A stretch of 64,000 nucleotides of DNA from Allobosea sp. (GCF_030695125.1 NZ_JAUYTP010000018.1:90087-154086), one strand, 5' to 3'; numbered from the stretch's first letter, positions 7,835-17,130 are shown. Made by a program: numbers and translations. The notes: generated by a model from the sequence alone, not told the origin.

Positions 7835-8800
7835 ATGCACGCTGTTTTGCGCCCCCTCATCTTCGCCCTCGCTCTCTCCGCTGCGCCCGCGCTGGCCGCC
7901 AGCGACGTCGCCGTCGAGGTCAGGAACGAGTCCGAGCCGGTGCTCTGCGCCGAGAAGGACAACGTCACGATCAAGGCCATCTCGCCCGAGGTGCGGCGCT
8001 TCCAGATCGAGGCCGCGCATCCCGCCTATATCGCCGGCCTGATCCGCGACAACTGGGAGGCCGACTGGACCGCCTGCGACATGACGGGCGACCCCGTCTT
8101 CGCCGCCGCCACCCCGCCACGCCGCGTCACCTTCTATGAGAGCATCGAGTACTGGCTCGTGGGCTACACCTTCCCGACCTTCTGGCGCCCGTCCGATACG
8201 ACCTTCAAGGTGGGCGACCGGGTCGAGAAGGGCCTGCATCTCGTCCAGCTCTGGAAGCTTGGCAAGGACCGCTCGCACGAGCTGCTCGTGGTCTATCCGC
8301 AGGATGGCTACTGGCGCGCCAGGCCGATGCCGCCCTCGCAGCTCGCCGCCACGGCCTATGGCTCGTCCTTTCTGGTCGGCCCGATCGTTCAGGATGGCGC
8401 GCGACCCGTCGTCAACATCAGGGAGATCGAGTTCGACCCCAAGACGACCTCGTTCAAGCTGAGCTTCAAGGACGGTTCCAACGGCACGCTGAAGCTCGAG
8501 GGCGTCGATGAGAACCGCATGGTGCTGGATGTCGTGCTCGACAGGCCGGTGACCGGCGGCAACGCCTTCGTGGCGCTGCGCTCGATGTATGTCACAGAGG
8601 GCAACAACGATGTCGCGCACATCGCCCTTCGCGAGCCCGGCGCCAAGGGCTGGCGCGAAGAGAAGCTGATGCCGTTCACGGGCGGCAAGGCGACCGACAT
8701 CTGGATGGGCCGCACCACCCATTCGCGTCACAACACCTCCTCGCCCGACATGGTCTTCCGGAACTTCTCGAAGGACCCGAACCCGCCGGCGAAGAAGTAG
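7835..8800 (+). CDS. secreted protein of unknown function
   Basis: A 321-residue exported protein that I do not recognise. The first 21 residues (MHAVLRPLIFALALSAAPAL) form a signal peptide with a likely cleavage after ALA. The mature part is soluble, mixed charge and probably beta-rich, with aromatic clusters such as YWLVGYTFPTFWRPSD near residue 105 and DGYWRARP near 160, and a Lys/Pro-rich end. No membrane span or catalytic signature stands out. An earlier in-frame start would add a polar stretch before the signal peptide and is unlikely. It stands alone between the toxin-antitoxin pair and a palindromic repeat. Confidence 0.72.
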   Translation: MHAVLRPLIFALALSAAPALAASDVAVEVRNESEPVLCAEKDNVTIKAISPEVRRFQIEAAHPAYIAGLIRDNWEADWTACDMTGDPVFAAATPPRRVTFYESIEYWLVGYTFPTFWRPSDTTFKVGDRVEKGLHLVQLWKLGKDRSHELLVVYPQDGYWRARPMPPSQLAATAYGSSFLVGPIVQDGARPVVNIREIEFDPKTTSFKLSFKDGSNGTLKLEGVDENRMVLDVVLDRPVTGGNAFVALRSMYVTEGNNDVAHIALREPGAKGWREEKLMPFTGGKATDIWMGRTTHSRHNTSSPDMVFRNFSKDPNPPAKK

Positions 8801-8811
8801 GACGTTCGGTC

Positions 8812-8885
8812 ATTGCGAGCGCAGCGAAGCAGTCCAGGACGGCCGCGCTCTGCGCCGATCCGGATCGCTTCGCTGCGCTGGCAAT
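8812..8885. repeat. REP-like palindromic element
   Basis: An intergenic inverted repeat. Its left arm (8812-8830, beginning ATTGCGAGCGCAGCG) pairs with the right arm (8867-8885) with one mismatch, leaving a 36-base G+C-rich middle. Elements starting with CATTGCGAGCG next to genes are common in alphaproteobacterial chromosomes. It lies between the secreted-protein stop and the hydroxypyruvate isomerase gene. It could act as an mRNA 3' stabiliser or weak terminator; no T-run follows. Confidence 0.75.
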
Positions 8886-8986
8886 CACGCGGTTCCGGAA
8901 CGCTTCACGTCGTTGACGCGTTGCCGCATGACGCGGGGCGCGCATCGCGCTAGCCTTGCGGGACCGTCACCAGCTTCGAGACCGCC

Positions 8987-9796
8987 ATGCCGCGCTTTGC
9001 CGCCAATCTGTCGATGATGTTCACCGAATGGGCGTTCCTGGACCGCTTCAAGGCGGCGTCGGATGCCGGCTTTGCGGCGGTGGAGTTCCTGTTCCCCTAT
9101 GAGCACGCGGCCGAGCAGGTCGGTTTGGCGCTTGCCGGTGGAGAGCTTCAGCAGGCGCTGTTCAACCTGCCACCGGGCGATTTTTCCAAGGGCGAGCGTG
9201 GCATCGCGGCGCTCGCCGGCCGCGAGGACGAATTCAGGGCAGGTGTCGAGACTGCGCTCGCCTATGCCCATGCAACGGGCGTGAAGCGTCTGCACATGAT
9301 GGCGGGTCTCGCCGACCCCGACGACGCCAACGCGCAGGCGGCCTATCGCGCCTCGCTCGCCTTCGCCGCCGATGCGCTGGCGCCCCACGGCATCGACCTT
9401 TTGCTCGAGCCGATCAACGGCCGGGACATGCCGGGCTATTTCCTCAATGATTTCGACCGGGCTGCGGCCTATGTCCGCGAGGCCGGGCGGCAGAACGTCA
9501 AGCTGCAGTTCGACATGTATCATTGCGAGCTGATCCATGGCGACGTGGCCGGCAAACTGAGGGCGCTTTATCCCCTCGTCGGCCATGTCCAGATCGCCAG
9601 CGCGGCGGGACGCCACGAGCCCGACGGACTCGGCCCCGATTATCCGGCGCTCTTCGGGCTGCTGGACGAGCTCGGCTATGATGGCTTCGTCGGCTGCGAG
9701 TACCGGCCGCGCGCCGGCACGCTGGAAGGGCTTGGCTGGTTTGCGCCCTATCGGCGCCATGATTTCCCCCGCCCCGACCCGCTGGACATCGCCTGA
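8987..9796 (+). CDS. hyi: hydroxypyruvate / 2-oxo-tetronate isomerase family protein
   Basis: A 269-residue TIM-barrel isomerase of the Hyi/OtnI group of the AP-endonuclease-2-like sugar isomerases. Hyi interconverts hydroxypyruvate and tartronate semialdehyde; OtnI acts on 2-oxo-tetronate. The N-terminus (RFAANLSMMFTE) and LLEPINGRDMPGYF near 140-155 are family signatures. Metal ligands expected from the family include Glu in LEPIN, Asp in QFDMYH, His in GHVQIA and the late Glu in GCEYRP. It shares one base with glk (TGATG), so the pair is co-translated. The two substrates cannot be told apart by eye; no tartronate semialdehyde reductase is adjacent. Confidence 0.84.
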   Translation: MPRFAANLSMMFTEWAFLDRFKAASDAGFAAVEFLFPYEHAAEQVGLALAGGELQQALFNLPPGDFSKGERGIAALAGREDEFRAGVETALAYAHATGVKRLHMMAGLADPDDANAQAAYRASLAFAADALAPHGIDLLLEPINGRDMPGYFLNDFDRAAAYVREAGRQNVKLQFDMYHCELIHGDVAGKLRALYPLVGHVQIASAAGRHEPDGLGPDYPALFGLLDELGYDGFVGCEYRPRAGTLEGLGWFAPYRRHDFPRPDPLDIA

Positions 9797-10794
9797 TGGT
9801 GGGCTTCTCCTATCCGCTGCTGGTCGCCGATGTCGGCGGGACGAATTGTCGTCTGTCGCTGGTCGCGCAGGCCGGCTCGGCGCCGGCTCATCTCGCGCGC
9901 GTCCCAACCGGCAACCACGCGACGCCGGAAGCGGCGCTGGAGGCCGTCCTGACGACGCTGTCGCAAAGGCCGCGCTCGGCGGTTCTGGCTGTCGCCGGGC
10001 CGCTCGAGGGGCGCGCCGCCCAGCTGACCAACGCCCGCTGGCATTTCGACGGCCCCGAACTCGGTCGCGCGCTGGGGCTGGAGCAGGGGCTGCTGGTCAA
10101 TGATTTCGAGGCCCAGGCGGCGTCGCTCGCCGTCCTGGGCGAAGCCGATGTGACGACGCTGGTCGCCGGCGATCCGGACCCGCAGGGCGCCCGTCTCGTG
10201 CTTGGGCCGGGCACGGGCTTCGGGGCGGCGGCGCTGGTGACCCGGGCCGGGCGCGGCGTCATCGTGCCCACGGAAAGCGGCCATATCGGCATCGGCCCGG
10301 AGGATCCGACTGAACACAAGATCTGGTCGGCGCTGACGGTGGGTCTGCCGCGCGTCACCGTGGAAGGCCTGCTCAGCGGCGACGGCCTGGTGCGCTTCCA
10401 CCGGGCGGTCGCCAGCGAGTCAGGCATGCTCGAGCTCGATGTCAGCGCCGCCGACGTGACGACGCTGGCGCTCGACGGCGATCCGACCGCGCTGATGGCG
10501 GTGGTCTGCTTCTGGCGGCTTTTGGCGCGGGTGGCAGGCGATCTCGCGCTCGCCTTCAAGGCGACGGGCGGTGTCTACATCTCCGGCGGCATCGTGCCGC
10601 GCCTGCTGCCCCTGGCCGAGCGCGGCGCGATCGGCGCGGTGTTCGCCGGCAAGCCGCCGATGGAGGATCTGGCGGCGCGCTTTGCCCTGCATGTCATCAC
10701 GGCGGGCGACGGCGCCGAGCGGGGCCTGGCTGCGATCGCCGCTGCGCCGGAGCGTTTCGGCCTCGACGATCCCGCGCGGTTGTGGTTTGCCTGA
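9796..10794 (+). CDS. glk: glucokinase
   Basis: A 332-residue cytoplasmic glucokinase of the bacterial Glk (ROK-distinct) type, making glucose 6-phosphate with ATP. The phosphate-1 motif LVADVGGTNCRLSLV opens the protein. The sugar-binding segment NDFEAQAASL lies near residue 105, LGPGTGFGAA near 137, and ESGHIGIGP near 160; YISGGIVPRL near 262 is the C-terminal phosphate-binding region. Length is normal for the family. It overlaps hyi by one base, an uncommon partner that may reflect shared sugar-acid use. The downstream acyltransferase starts 48 bases later on the same strand and may be read from the same transcript. Confidence 0.92.
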   Translation: MVGFSYPLLVADVGGTNCRLSLVAQAGSAPAHLARVPTGNHATPEAALEAVLTTLSQRPRSAVLAVAGPLEGRAAQLTNARWHFDGPELGRALGLEQGLLVNDFEAQAASLAVLGEADVTTLVAGDPDPQGARLVLGPGTGFGAAALVTRAGRGVIVPTESGHIGIGPEDPTEHKIWSALTVGLPRVTVEGLLSGDGLVRFHRAVASESGMLELDVSAADVTTLALDGDPTALMAVVCFWRLLARVAGDLALAFKATGGVYISGGIVPRLLPLAERGAIGAVFAGKPPMEDLAARFALHVITAGDGAERGLAAIAAAPERFGLDDPARLWFA

Positions 10795-10842
10795 GCCAAG
10801 CGCGCCGGCCGGCGGGCTGCTAACCGACCGTCGCGCGCCGCC

Positions 10843-11889
10843 TTGTTCGCCATCCTCCCCATACAGGCGCTCCGCGCGCTCGCGGCCTTCATGGTCGCCG
10901 TGCATCATGTCCAGCCCGACGCCATGGTGCTCGCCCGGCAGGCCGGACTGAGCTTCGAACGCAACGACTGGCTGCCCTGGATGGCGGGCGTCGACATCTT
11001 CTTCGTCGTCTCCGGCTTCATCATGGTCCACGCCTCGGATGCGCTGTTCGGGCGTCCCGGCGCGCCGACGCTGTTCCTGCAACGCCGACTGGTGCGGATC
11101 GTGCCGCTCTACTGGGTGGCGACGTCACTGTTCCTGATAATGGGCCTGCTCGTCCCGGCACTGCTCAACTCCGGCGCGCCCAGCCTGGGGCAGATCGCCG
11201 CCTCCTATCTGTTCTGGCCCGCTGCATCGACCCAAGGCGTCGTCCAGCCAGTTTACTCGCTCGGCTGGACGCTGAACTACGAGATGCTGTTTTACGGGCT
11301 GTTTGCCGCGGCGCTACTGCTGCCGCGGCGCTTCGTGGTTCCGGCGGTCACTCTGGCGCTGATGACGCTGGTCGGGAGCGAGGCGCTGGTCGGGCCGCTG
11401 CCGCTGCCCTTCGGTTTCTGGGGCCAGCCGATCGTGCTCGAGTTCGCAGCCGGCATGGGCCTGGCACTGCTGCGGCAACGCGGCCTGCGGCTGAACGCGG
11501 CCCTGCGTGGGGCGCTGGTGGCGGGCGCCCTCTTGCTTCTGCTGCTGGGCCAGCATCTGCCGCTGCAGGCCGGCCCCTGGCGCGATCTCGCCCTGCACGG
11601 CACCGCGGCGACGCTTCTGGTGCTGGCTGCGGTGTCGGGCCGACAGGAGGGCGCGCCGTCGCCGCTGTTGACGGCCCTGGCACGGGTGGGCGACGCGTCC
11701 TACGCACTCTACCTCATTCATCCTTTCGCGATCCGCGGCTTGCGCGAGGTCTTCATGCGCATCGGTCTGCATGAGCCCGGCTTGTTCGTCGCGGTTGCGC
11801 TGGCTGGGGCGGTCGTCGCGGCGCTGGTCGTCCACCGGTTGTTCGAGGTTCCCGTGACGCGCGGGCTGAGGCGGTGGTCGGGCGCCTGA
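10843..11889 (+). CDS. acyltransferase 3 family membrane protein
   Basis: A 348-residue integral membrane acyltransferase of the acyltransferase-3 family, proteins that O-acetylate or otherwise acylate cell-surface sugars. The N-terminal signature QALRALAAFMVAVHH carries the conserved Arg and His. GVDIFFVVSGFIM near 47-59 is the second family motif, and RLVRIVPLYW near 85 the third. About ten hydrophobic segments follow. The start is TTG 10843; the next in-frame ATG lies inside the first membrane span, so TTG fits better. The substrate is unknown; exopolysaccharide or periplasmic glucan are options. Confidence 0.85.
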   Translation: MFAILPIQALRALAAFMVAVHHVQPDAMVLARQAGLSFERNDWLPWMAGVDIFFVVSGFIMVHASDALFGRPGAPTLFLQRRLVRIVPLYWVATSLFLIMGLLVPALLNSGAPSLGQIAASYLFWPAASTQGVVQPVYSLGWTLNYEMLFYGLFAAALLLPRRFVVPAVTLALMTLVGSEALVGPLPLPFGFWGQPIVLEFAAGMGLALLRQRGLRLNAALRGALVAGALLLLLLGQHLPLQAGPWRDLALHGTAATLLVLAAVSGRQEGAPSPLLTALARVGDASYALYLIHPFAIRGLREVFMRIGLHEPGLFVAVALAGAVVAALVVHRLFEVPVTRGLRRWSGA

Positions 11890-11899
11890 GGCGGCCTGC

Positions 11900-12238
11900 C
11901 TATCGCAGGCGCCGGCCCTTCAGCGACTGGCCGACGACGCCACCGCTGCGGCGGCGCTCGGCGCGCCGGGCCTTGATCGCCTCGACATGCTCGGGCTGCG
12001 GATAATAGCCGCGCTCCATGATTTCGAGGGCATATTCCTCGTAGGTCAGGCCGAGCGCCTGCGCGTTGTCCTCGCGGCGCAAGGCAATGTCGCGCGGCTT
12101 CCGCCAGGCCTTGCGATGCGCAAAGCGCCAGTCGAAGGTGCTGCCGATGGCGCCGGAGCCCGTCGCCGCGCGGCGCTTGCGCGGCTTCAGCGGCGGGCCG
12201 CCATTATGGCCGATCCCGATCGTGCGTCGACGCGGCAT
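11900..12238 (-). CDS. small basic protein with IGHNGGPPL motif, unknown function
   Basis: A 112-residue, strongly basic protein. After MPRRRTI it carries GIGHNGGPPL, a short N-terminal motif found at the start of many otherwise unrelated alphaproteobacterial proteins whose meaning is not known to me. The rest is Arg/Lys-rich (KPRKRRAATGSG, RREDNAQALGL, IKARRAERRRSGG) and probably helical, with no membrane span or signal peptide. DNA, RNA or ribosome binding would suit the charge but is only a guess. It ends ten bases from the acyltransferase stop (convergent) and is divergent from the ABC-F gene. Confidence 0.7.
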   Translation of the reverse strand: MPRRRTIGIGHNGGPPLKPRKRRAATGSGAIGSTFDWRFAHRKAWRKPRDIALRREDNAQALGLTYEEYALEIMERGYYPQPEHVEAIKARRAERRRSGGVVGQSLKGRRLR

Positions 12239-12375
12239 GGTCTTTGAACTCCGGAGCCTGTGACCCCATGTCAGGGGTCACAGCGGCACACGCAAGCCTC
12301 GCGCCAGAAGCTGCGGGCGTGACATCTCGGGCCTGCCGGTCTATCCCGCCTGCATTCCCCCTCACGGACACCACC

Positions 12376-14184
12376 ATGGCTCCCTTGCTCCATCTGCGCG
12401 ACGTCGCGCTCACCTTCGGCGGACAACCGCTGCTGGAAGCGGCCGAAATCGCGGTCTCGGCCGGGGAGCGCGTCTGTCTTGTCGGCCGCAACGGCTCGGG
12501 CAAGTCGACCCTGCTCAAGATCGCCGCCGGGCTGGTCGAGCCCGACAAGGCGGTCCGCTTCGTCCAGCCGGGCTGCACCGTGCGCTATCTGCCGCAGGAG
12601 CCGGACTTCACCGGCTACAAGACGTCGCTGGCCTATGTCGAGGCGGGGCTGGGACCGGGCGACGACGCGTATCGCGCGCAGTATCTGATCGACGAGCTCG
12701 GCCTTACCGGCGACGAGGACCCCGCGACGATGTCGGGCGGCGAATCACGCCGTGCCGCGCTGGCGCGGGTGCTGGCGCCGGAACCCGACATCCTGCTGCT
12801 CGACGAGCCGACCAACCATCTCGACCTGCCGGTGATCGAATGGCTCGAACAGGAGTTGAAGTCGCTGCGCTCGGCGATGGTGCTGATCAGCCATGATCGG
12901 CGCTTCCTGACGACGTTGTCACGCGCCACGATCTGGCTCGACCGCGGCCTGACGCGGCGCATGGACAAGGGCTTCGGCGAGTTCGAGACCTGGCGCGACG
13001 AGGTTCTCGCCCAGGAGGAAATCGACCGGCACAAGCTCGACCGCAAGATCGCCCGCGAGGAGGACTGGCTGCGCTACGGCGTCAGCGCGCGCCGCACCCG
13101 CAACCAGCGCCGGTTGGGCGAACTCCACGGCCTACGCGAGCAGCGCCGCACCGCGCGCTTCGCCGTCGGCAGCGTCAAGCTCGAGGCCAGCGAGGCGCAG
13201 ACCTCGGGCAAGCTGGTGATCGAGGCGGTCAATGTCGCCAAGGCCTTCGGCTCGAATGTGGTGATCAAGGATCTGTCGCTGCGCGTCGCTCGCGGTGACC
13301 GGATCGGCATCGTCGGCCCCAATGGCGCTGGCAAGACGACGCTGATCAACCTTTTGACCGGGCAGCTCGCGCCCGATTCCGGCACGGTGAAGCTCGGCGT
13401 CTCGCTGGAGATGGTGACGCTCGACCAGCGCCGCGAGAGCCTCGATCCCGCGACGCCGCTGGGAGATGCGCTCACCGGCGGTGGCTCGGACCAGGTCATG
13501 GTCGGCGACACGCCGCGCCATGTCATCGCCTATATGAAGGATTTCCTGTTCCAGCCGCTGCAGCGGCGCACGCCGGTCGGGGCGCTGTCAGGCGGCGAGC
13601 GCGGCCGGCTGATGCTGGCGCGCGCCCTGGCGAAGCCCTCCAACATGCTGGTGCTGGACGAGCCGACCAACGATCTCGACCTCGAGACGCTCGACCTGCT
13701 GCAGGAGCTGCTGGCCGACTACAAGGGCACGGTTCTGCTGGTCAGCCATGACCGCGACTTCATCGACCGCGTCGTCTCGGCGACGCTGATCTCGGATGGC
13801 GACGGCGTCTGGACCGAGTTTGCCGGCGGCTACACCGACATGCTGGCGCAGCGCGGCCGCGGCGTCGGGGCGAAGGTGCGGGCCGTCTCGGGCAAGTCGC
13901 CGGCCGGCGAGGTTGCGCCGGTCGCGACCGCACCGGCTCTCGTCAACAAGCGCAAGCTCTCCTTCAACGAGAAGCATGCGCTGGAGACGCTGCCCAAGCG
14001 CATCGAAGTCCTTCAGGCGGAGGCGGCGAAGCTGACGACGGCGATGGCCGGCGACCTCTACACCCGCGACCCCAAGCTCTTCGCCAAGGCGACGGCGCGG
14101 CTGGAAGAGGTCACCCGCGAGATCGCCCAGTCGGAGGAACGCTGGCTGGCGCTGGAAATGCTGCAGGAGGAGATCGGGGCCTGA
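12376..14184 (+). CDS. uup: ABC-F family ATPase, Uup type
   Basis: A 602-residue soluble protein with two ABC ATPase domains and no membrane part. Domain 1 has Walker A GRNGSGKST near 36-44, signature MSGGESRR and Walker B LLLDEPTNHLDL. Domain 2 has GPNGAGKTT near 315-323, LSGGERGR and LVLDEPTNDLDL. A charged linker lies between them, and a C-terminal Lys/Glu coiled coil (last 80 residues) follows, which is typical of Uup. ABC-F proteins act on the ribosome; Uup is also tied to transposon excision and branched DNA. ATG 12376 was chosen because it begins directly with the first ATPase domain; an upstream in-frame extension of 44 codons is low-complexity. Confidence 0.9.
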   Translation: MAPLLHLRDVALTFGGQPLLEAAEIAVSAGERVCLVGRNGSGKSTLLKIAAGLVEPDKAVRFVQPGCTVRYLPQEPDFTGYKTSLAYVEAGLGPGDDAYRAQYLIDELGLTGDEDPATMSGGESRRAALARVLAPEPDILLLDEPTNHLDLPVIEWLEQELKSLRSAMVLISHDRRFLTTLSRATIWLDRGLTRRMDKGFGEFETWRDEVLAQEEIDRHKLDRKIAREEDWLRYGVSARRTRNQRRLGELHGLREQRRTARFAVGSVKLEASEAQTSGKLVIEAVNVAKAFGSNVVIKDLSLRVARGDRIGIVGPNGAGKTTLINLLTGQLAPDSGTVKLGVSLEMVTLDQRRESLDPATPLGDALTGGGSDQVMVGDTPRHVIAYMKDFLFQPLQRRTPVGALSGGERGRLMLARALAKPSNMLVLDEPTNDLDLETLDLLQELLADYKGTVLLVSHDRDFIDRVVSATLISDGDGVWTEFAGGYTDMLAQRGRGVGAKVRAVSGKSPAGEVAPVATAPALVNKRKLSFNEKHALETLPKRIEVLQAEAAKLTTAMAGDLYTRDPKLFAKATARLEEVTREIAQSEERWLALEMLQEEIGA

Positions 14185-14292
14185 CGCCCATCCGCCATAC
14201 ATTTCCCGTCTCGGCCCAATCGCGAAAACGCATTTGTTGACGGCGCGGAATCTGCCCAAAGATCGCGCCACATCACAAGGCGAGGATACGCG

Positions 14293-15039
14293 ATGAGACT
14301 CAACGGCAAGACGGCGCTGATCACCGGCGCGGCACAGGGATTCGGGTTCGGCATCGCCGAGACCTTCGTCAGGGAAGGCGCGCGCGTCGCGGTGCTCGAC
14401 CTCAACGGCGAGAAGGCGAAGGAAGCCGCCGGCGCGATCGGCGGCGGGGCTTTCGCCGTGACCTGCGACGTCGCCAAGGCCGCCAGCGTCAATGAGGCGG
14501 TGGCAGGGATCATCGCCGCGTTCGGCCGGCTCGACATCGTCGTCAACAATGCCGGCACGAGCCATCGCAACATGCCGATGACCGACGTCTCCGAGGAGGA
14601 GTTCGACCGGGTCTTCGCCGTCAACGTCAAGTCGATCTATCTGATGGCGAAGGCGACGGTGCCGCATTTCCGCGAACAGGGCGGCGGCGTGATCCTCAAT
14701 ATCGGCTCGACGGCGGGCGTCCGGCCGCGGCCCGGCCTGACCTGGTACAACGGCTCCAAGGGCGCGGTGAACCTGCTCTCGAAGTCGATGGCGGTGGAGC
14801 TGGCGCCGGATCGGATCCGCGTCAACGCGATTGCGCCGGTGGCGGGCGAAACGCCGCTGCTGGCGACCTTCATGGGCGAGGATACGCCGGAGAAGCGCGC
14901 GCAGTTCCGCGCCACGATTCCCTGGGGCCGGCTCTCGACGCCGCAGGACATGGCCAATGCGGCGCTGTTCCTGTGCTCGGACGAGGCGGAGATGGTTACC
15001 GGTTCAGTGCTGGCCGTCGACGGCGGCCGCTGCATCTGA
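14293..15039 (+). CDS. short-chain dehydrogenase/reductase
   Basis: A 248-residue classical SDR. The cofactor motif TGAAQGFG sits at 11-18, NNAG at about 86-89, the catalytic Ser in NIGSTAG near 138 and the Tyr-x3-Lys pair in WYNGSKG near 152-156. A Asp at the end of the second strand (VLDLNG) favours NAD(H). The C-terminal VTGSVLAVDGGR is typical of 3-oxoacyl-ACP reductase-like and sugar-alcohol dehydrogenase members. The start has AAGGCGAGG about six bases upstream. Single gene; a 108-base leader holds a TTGTTGACGG stretch that may be a -35 element. The substrate is unknown. Confidence 0.88.
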   Translation: MRLNGKTALITGAAQGFGFGIAETFVREGARVAVLDLNGEKAKEAAGAIGGGAFAVTCDVAKAASVNEAVAGIIAAFGRLDIVVNNAGTSHRNMPMTDVSEEEFDRVFAVNVKSIYLMAKATVPHFREQGGGVILNIGSTAGVRPRPGLTWYNGSKGAVNLLSKSMAVELAPDRIRVNAIAPVAGETPLLATFMGEDTPEKRAQFRATIPWGRLSTPQDMANAALFLCSDEAEMVTGSVLAVDGGRCI

Positions 15040-15193
15040 GAGCGCTGCCAATCCGCCATCGCGGCCGTCTGACGCGGCGTTCTGCGCTTCCGGTGCTCAC
15101 GGACCCATGTCCGCTCCGCTCCGGTTCTCGAACGCCGCGCCAGCCGACTCACGCTGACGAATTGTCAGCTGCTCTCAGGCGGTGCGCCGAGCT

Positions 15194-16114
15194 TCATACC
15201 GGCTTGGTGTGAAGCGCGATCTCCTGGCGTCGCATGACCGTGCCGTCGAGCTCGAAGCCGCGCTGCTCGAGCGTGATGTGCGGGGCTTTTCCGTCGCCCT
15301 CGATACGGAACAGGTGCCAGCTCGCCATCTCGCCATGGCCGAGCGGGCCGATCGAGGCCGAGGGCACGCCGACGATCGGCACGTCGCGGCCGGGGCCGGG
15401 CCGCCAGGCAAGCGAGAATTTGTGATTATGGCCGTGCAGCACGAGGTCGGCGCCCTTGCGCGCCAGCATCGCCTCGAACGCAGCCGCATCGACCAGTTCG
15501 CGTGACCGCCTCGCACCGCCGACATAGGGCGGGTGATGGATCAGCACGACGCGGATCAGGCCCTCCTCGCGCGCGCGATCGAGCAGGATCTCGGTTTTCG
15601 CGATCTGATCGCGGCCGACCTTGCCGGTCGCCATCAGCGGCAGGGTTGGAACGCCGGTGTTCATGCCGATCAGCGCGATGTCGCCGCGCCGCCGATACCA
15701 GGGATAGCCGGCGCGCCCGTCGTCGCTGGCCACCCAGGGACCCAGAATTCCCGCCAGCGCCTTCAGGGAGGAGCGCGCATAGGCGTCGTGATTGCCGGGC
15801 ACGAAGCTCACCGCCTCATGCGGCCCCAGCGTGTCCAGGAAGGTCGCGGCCGTCCTGAATTCCTGCGGCAGCCCGATATGGGAGACGTCGCCGGTGCAGG
15901 CGACATGATCGGGCGTCTGCGCGCGGATATCGGCGACGATCAGCGCCAGGATGTCCATGTCATGCGCATGCCGGCGCTTCCGGCGCCAATTGACGTAACC
16001 CGTCGCCCGCTTGCCGAGAAGCTGATGCAGTGAAAACCCGGCGAGCGGGGCGAGATGCGGGTCGGACAGATGCGCGAGCGTGAACACAGTCTCAGCGCTT
16101 GCCTTGCGGCCCAC
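15194..16114 (-). CDS. metallophosphoesterase (calcineurin-like)
   Basis: A 306-residue soluble metallophosphoesterase. All five dimetal motifs are present: HLSDPHL near 14-20, CTGDVSH near 72, PGNHDAY near 105, IHHPPY near 191 and HGHNH near 225. These spacings match the cyclic-nucleotide phosphodiesterase-like group of the superfamily, often annotated as 3',5'-cyclic AMP phosphodiesterase, but the substrate cannot be fixed by eye. No signal peptide is seen. The gene stands alone and converges on the SDR gene. Confidence 0.9.
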   Translation of the reverse strand: MGRKASAETVFTLAHLSDPHLAPLAGFSLHQLLGKRATGYVNWRRKRRHAHDMDILALIVADIRAQTPDHVACTGDVSHIGLPQEFRTAATFLDTLGPHEAVSFVPGNHDAYARSSLKALAGILGPWVASDDGRAGYPWYRRRGDIALIGMNTGVPTLPLMATGKVGRDQIAKTEILLDRAREEGLIRVVLIHHPPYVGGARRSRELVDAAAFEAMLARKGADLVLHGHNHKFSLAWRPGPGRDVPIVGVPSASIGPLGHGEMASWHLFRIEGDGKAPHITLEQRGFELDGTVMRRQEIALHTKPV

Positions 16115-16171
16115 CCGTCGTCAAGCGTGAGGTCGCATGCCGGCTGGCAGCCTCCGTCACGAGGCGCGGTC

Positions 16172-16288
16172 TCAGTTCGCGGCGCCGGTCAGTTCGGAGA
16201 CGATACGCGAATCGGTGAGGGTCAAAGCCGGCTGCCAGACGAAGGCGCGCTTGGCGCGGAAGCGAGCAATAATGAACGAGAGCAGCAT
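16172..16288 (-). CDS. candidate small basic protein (38 residues)
   Basis: A 39-codon frame in an otherwise empty stretch: ATG 16288, preceded by GGAAAG eight bases upstream, ending at TGA 16172. It reads MLLSFIIARFRAKRAF and then a polar tail. The hydrophobic-then-basic opening resembles the start of short alphaproteobacterial DUF1127-like proteins, but the DUF1127 arginine-rich core is missing. It is divergent from the Nudix gene. It may be real or a chance frame. Confidence 0.35.
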   Translation of the reverse strand: MLLSFIIARFRAKRAFVWQPALTLTDSRIVSELTGAAN

Positions 16289-16430
16289 AACGGAACTTTC
16301 CAAGTCGTGAGGCAGCGATATCGTCCTTGTTTGCGGCGCGTTTGTGACGCAGCGGCACGTGGAACGACGGTCCGCCATGCGCCAATTGCATATACAATTG
16401 ATTAACCAGAGGGCTTCGAGCGTGCCGGAC

Positions 16431-16946
16431 ATGTCACAGGCGTCAGATCCGCCCGGGCCGCAGCCGGGGCGGGAGAGGGGGCTGACGGGGCCGCAGCGCC
16501 TGATGATCCGCCTGCTGCATCTTTATTTTCGCTTTGCTCGCGGCATGACGCTGGGCGTGCGGGCCGCTGTTCTGAGCCAGACAGGCGAGGTCTTCCTGGT
16601 CCGCCACACCTACACGCCGGGCTGGCAATTGCCGGGCGGCGGGGTCGAGGCCGGCGAGCCGATGATCGAGGCGCTGGCGCGCGAACTTGAGGAGGAGGCC
16701 AGGATCAGCCTGAGCGGGCCTGCGCAGCTGTTCGGCGTCTACTTCAACCGCAAGGTCTCGCGCCGCGATCACGTGGCGCTGTATGTCGTGCGCGACTTCG
16801 TAGTGGAGGAGGTCAAGAGGCCGGATCGGGAGATCGCCGAGGCGGGGTGGTTCGGGCTCGACGCCCTGCCGAAGGGGCTGACACCGGCGACGCGGCGGCG
16901 GCTCGAGGAGATCGCTGCAGGACAAGCTCCGGCGACGGATTGGTGA
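16431..16946 (+). CDS. Nudix hydrolase
   Basis: A 171-residue Nudix hydrolase. The Nudix box runs from GGVEAGE to RELEEEARI near 78-100: all the catalytic Glu residues are present, while the usual Gly near its end is Arg. WQLPGGG precedes it, as usual. An N-terminal stretch of about 30 residues with Arg-rich helices (RLMIRLLHLYFRFARG) precedes the fold, a layout common in alphaproteobacterial members. ATG 16431 was chosen; the alternatives GTG 16422 and ATG 16344 would add polar residues, and none has a strong ribosome site. The diphosphate substrate is unknown. Confidence 0.82.
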   Translation: MSQASDPPGPQPGRERGLTGPQRLMIRLLHLYFRFARGMTLGVRAAVLSQTGEVFLVRHTYTPGWQLPGGGVEAGEPMIEALARELEEEARISLSGPAQLFGVYFNRKVSRRDHVALYVVRDFVVEEVKRPDREIAEAGWFGLDALPKGLTPATRRRLEEIAAGQAPATDW

Positions 16947-17130
16947 AGGCGCCTGCCGGATGGACGCCCGCCCGGCGCTCTGCTACAGCGCCGCCATCAT
17001 GACGAATGGGCTCCCGACCTCCCTGCTGCGACGACCGGCGCGCTGAACGCGCATCCCGGCATGGACGCGCCTTGCGCGGACCCTGCGCTCGCCCGCCAGC
17101 CTCTCTGCCCGCCTGCAGGTCTTCCTCGTC

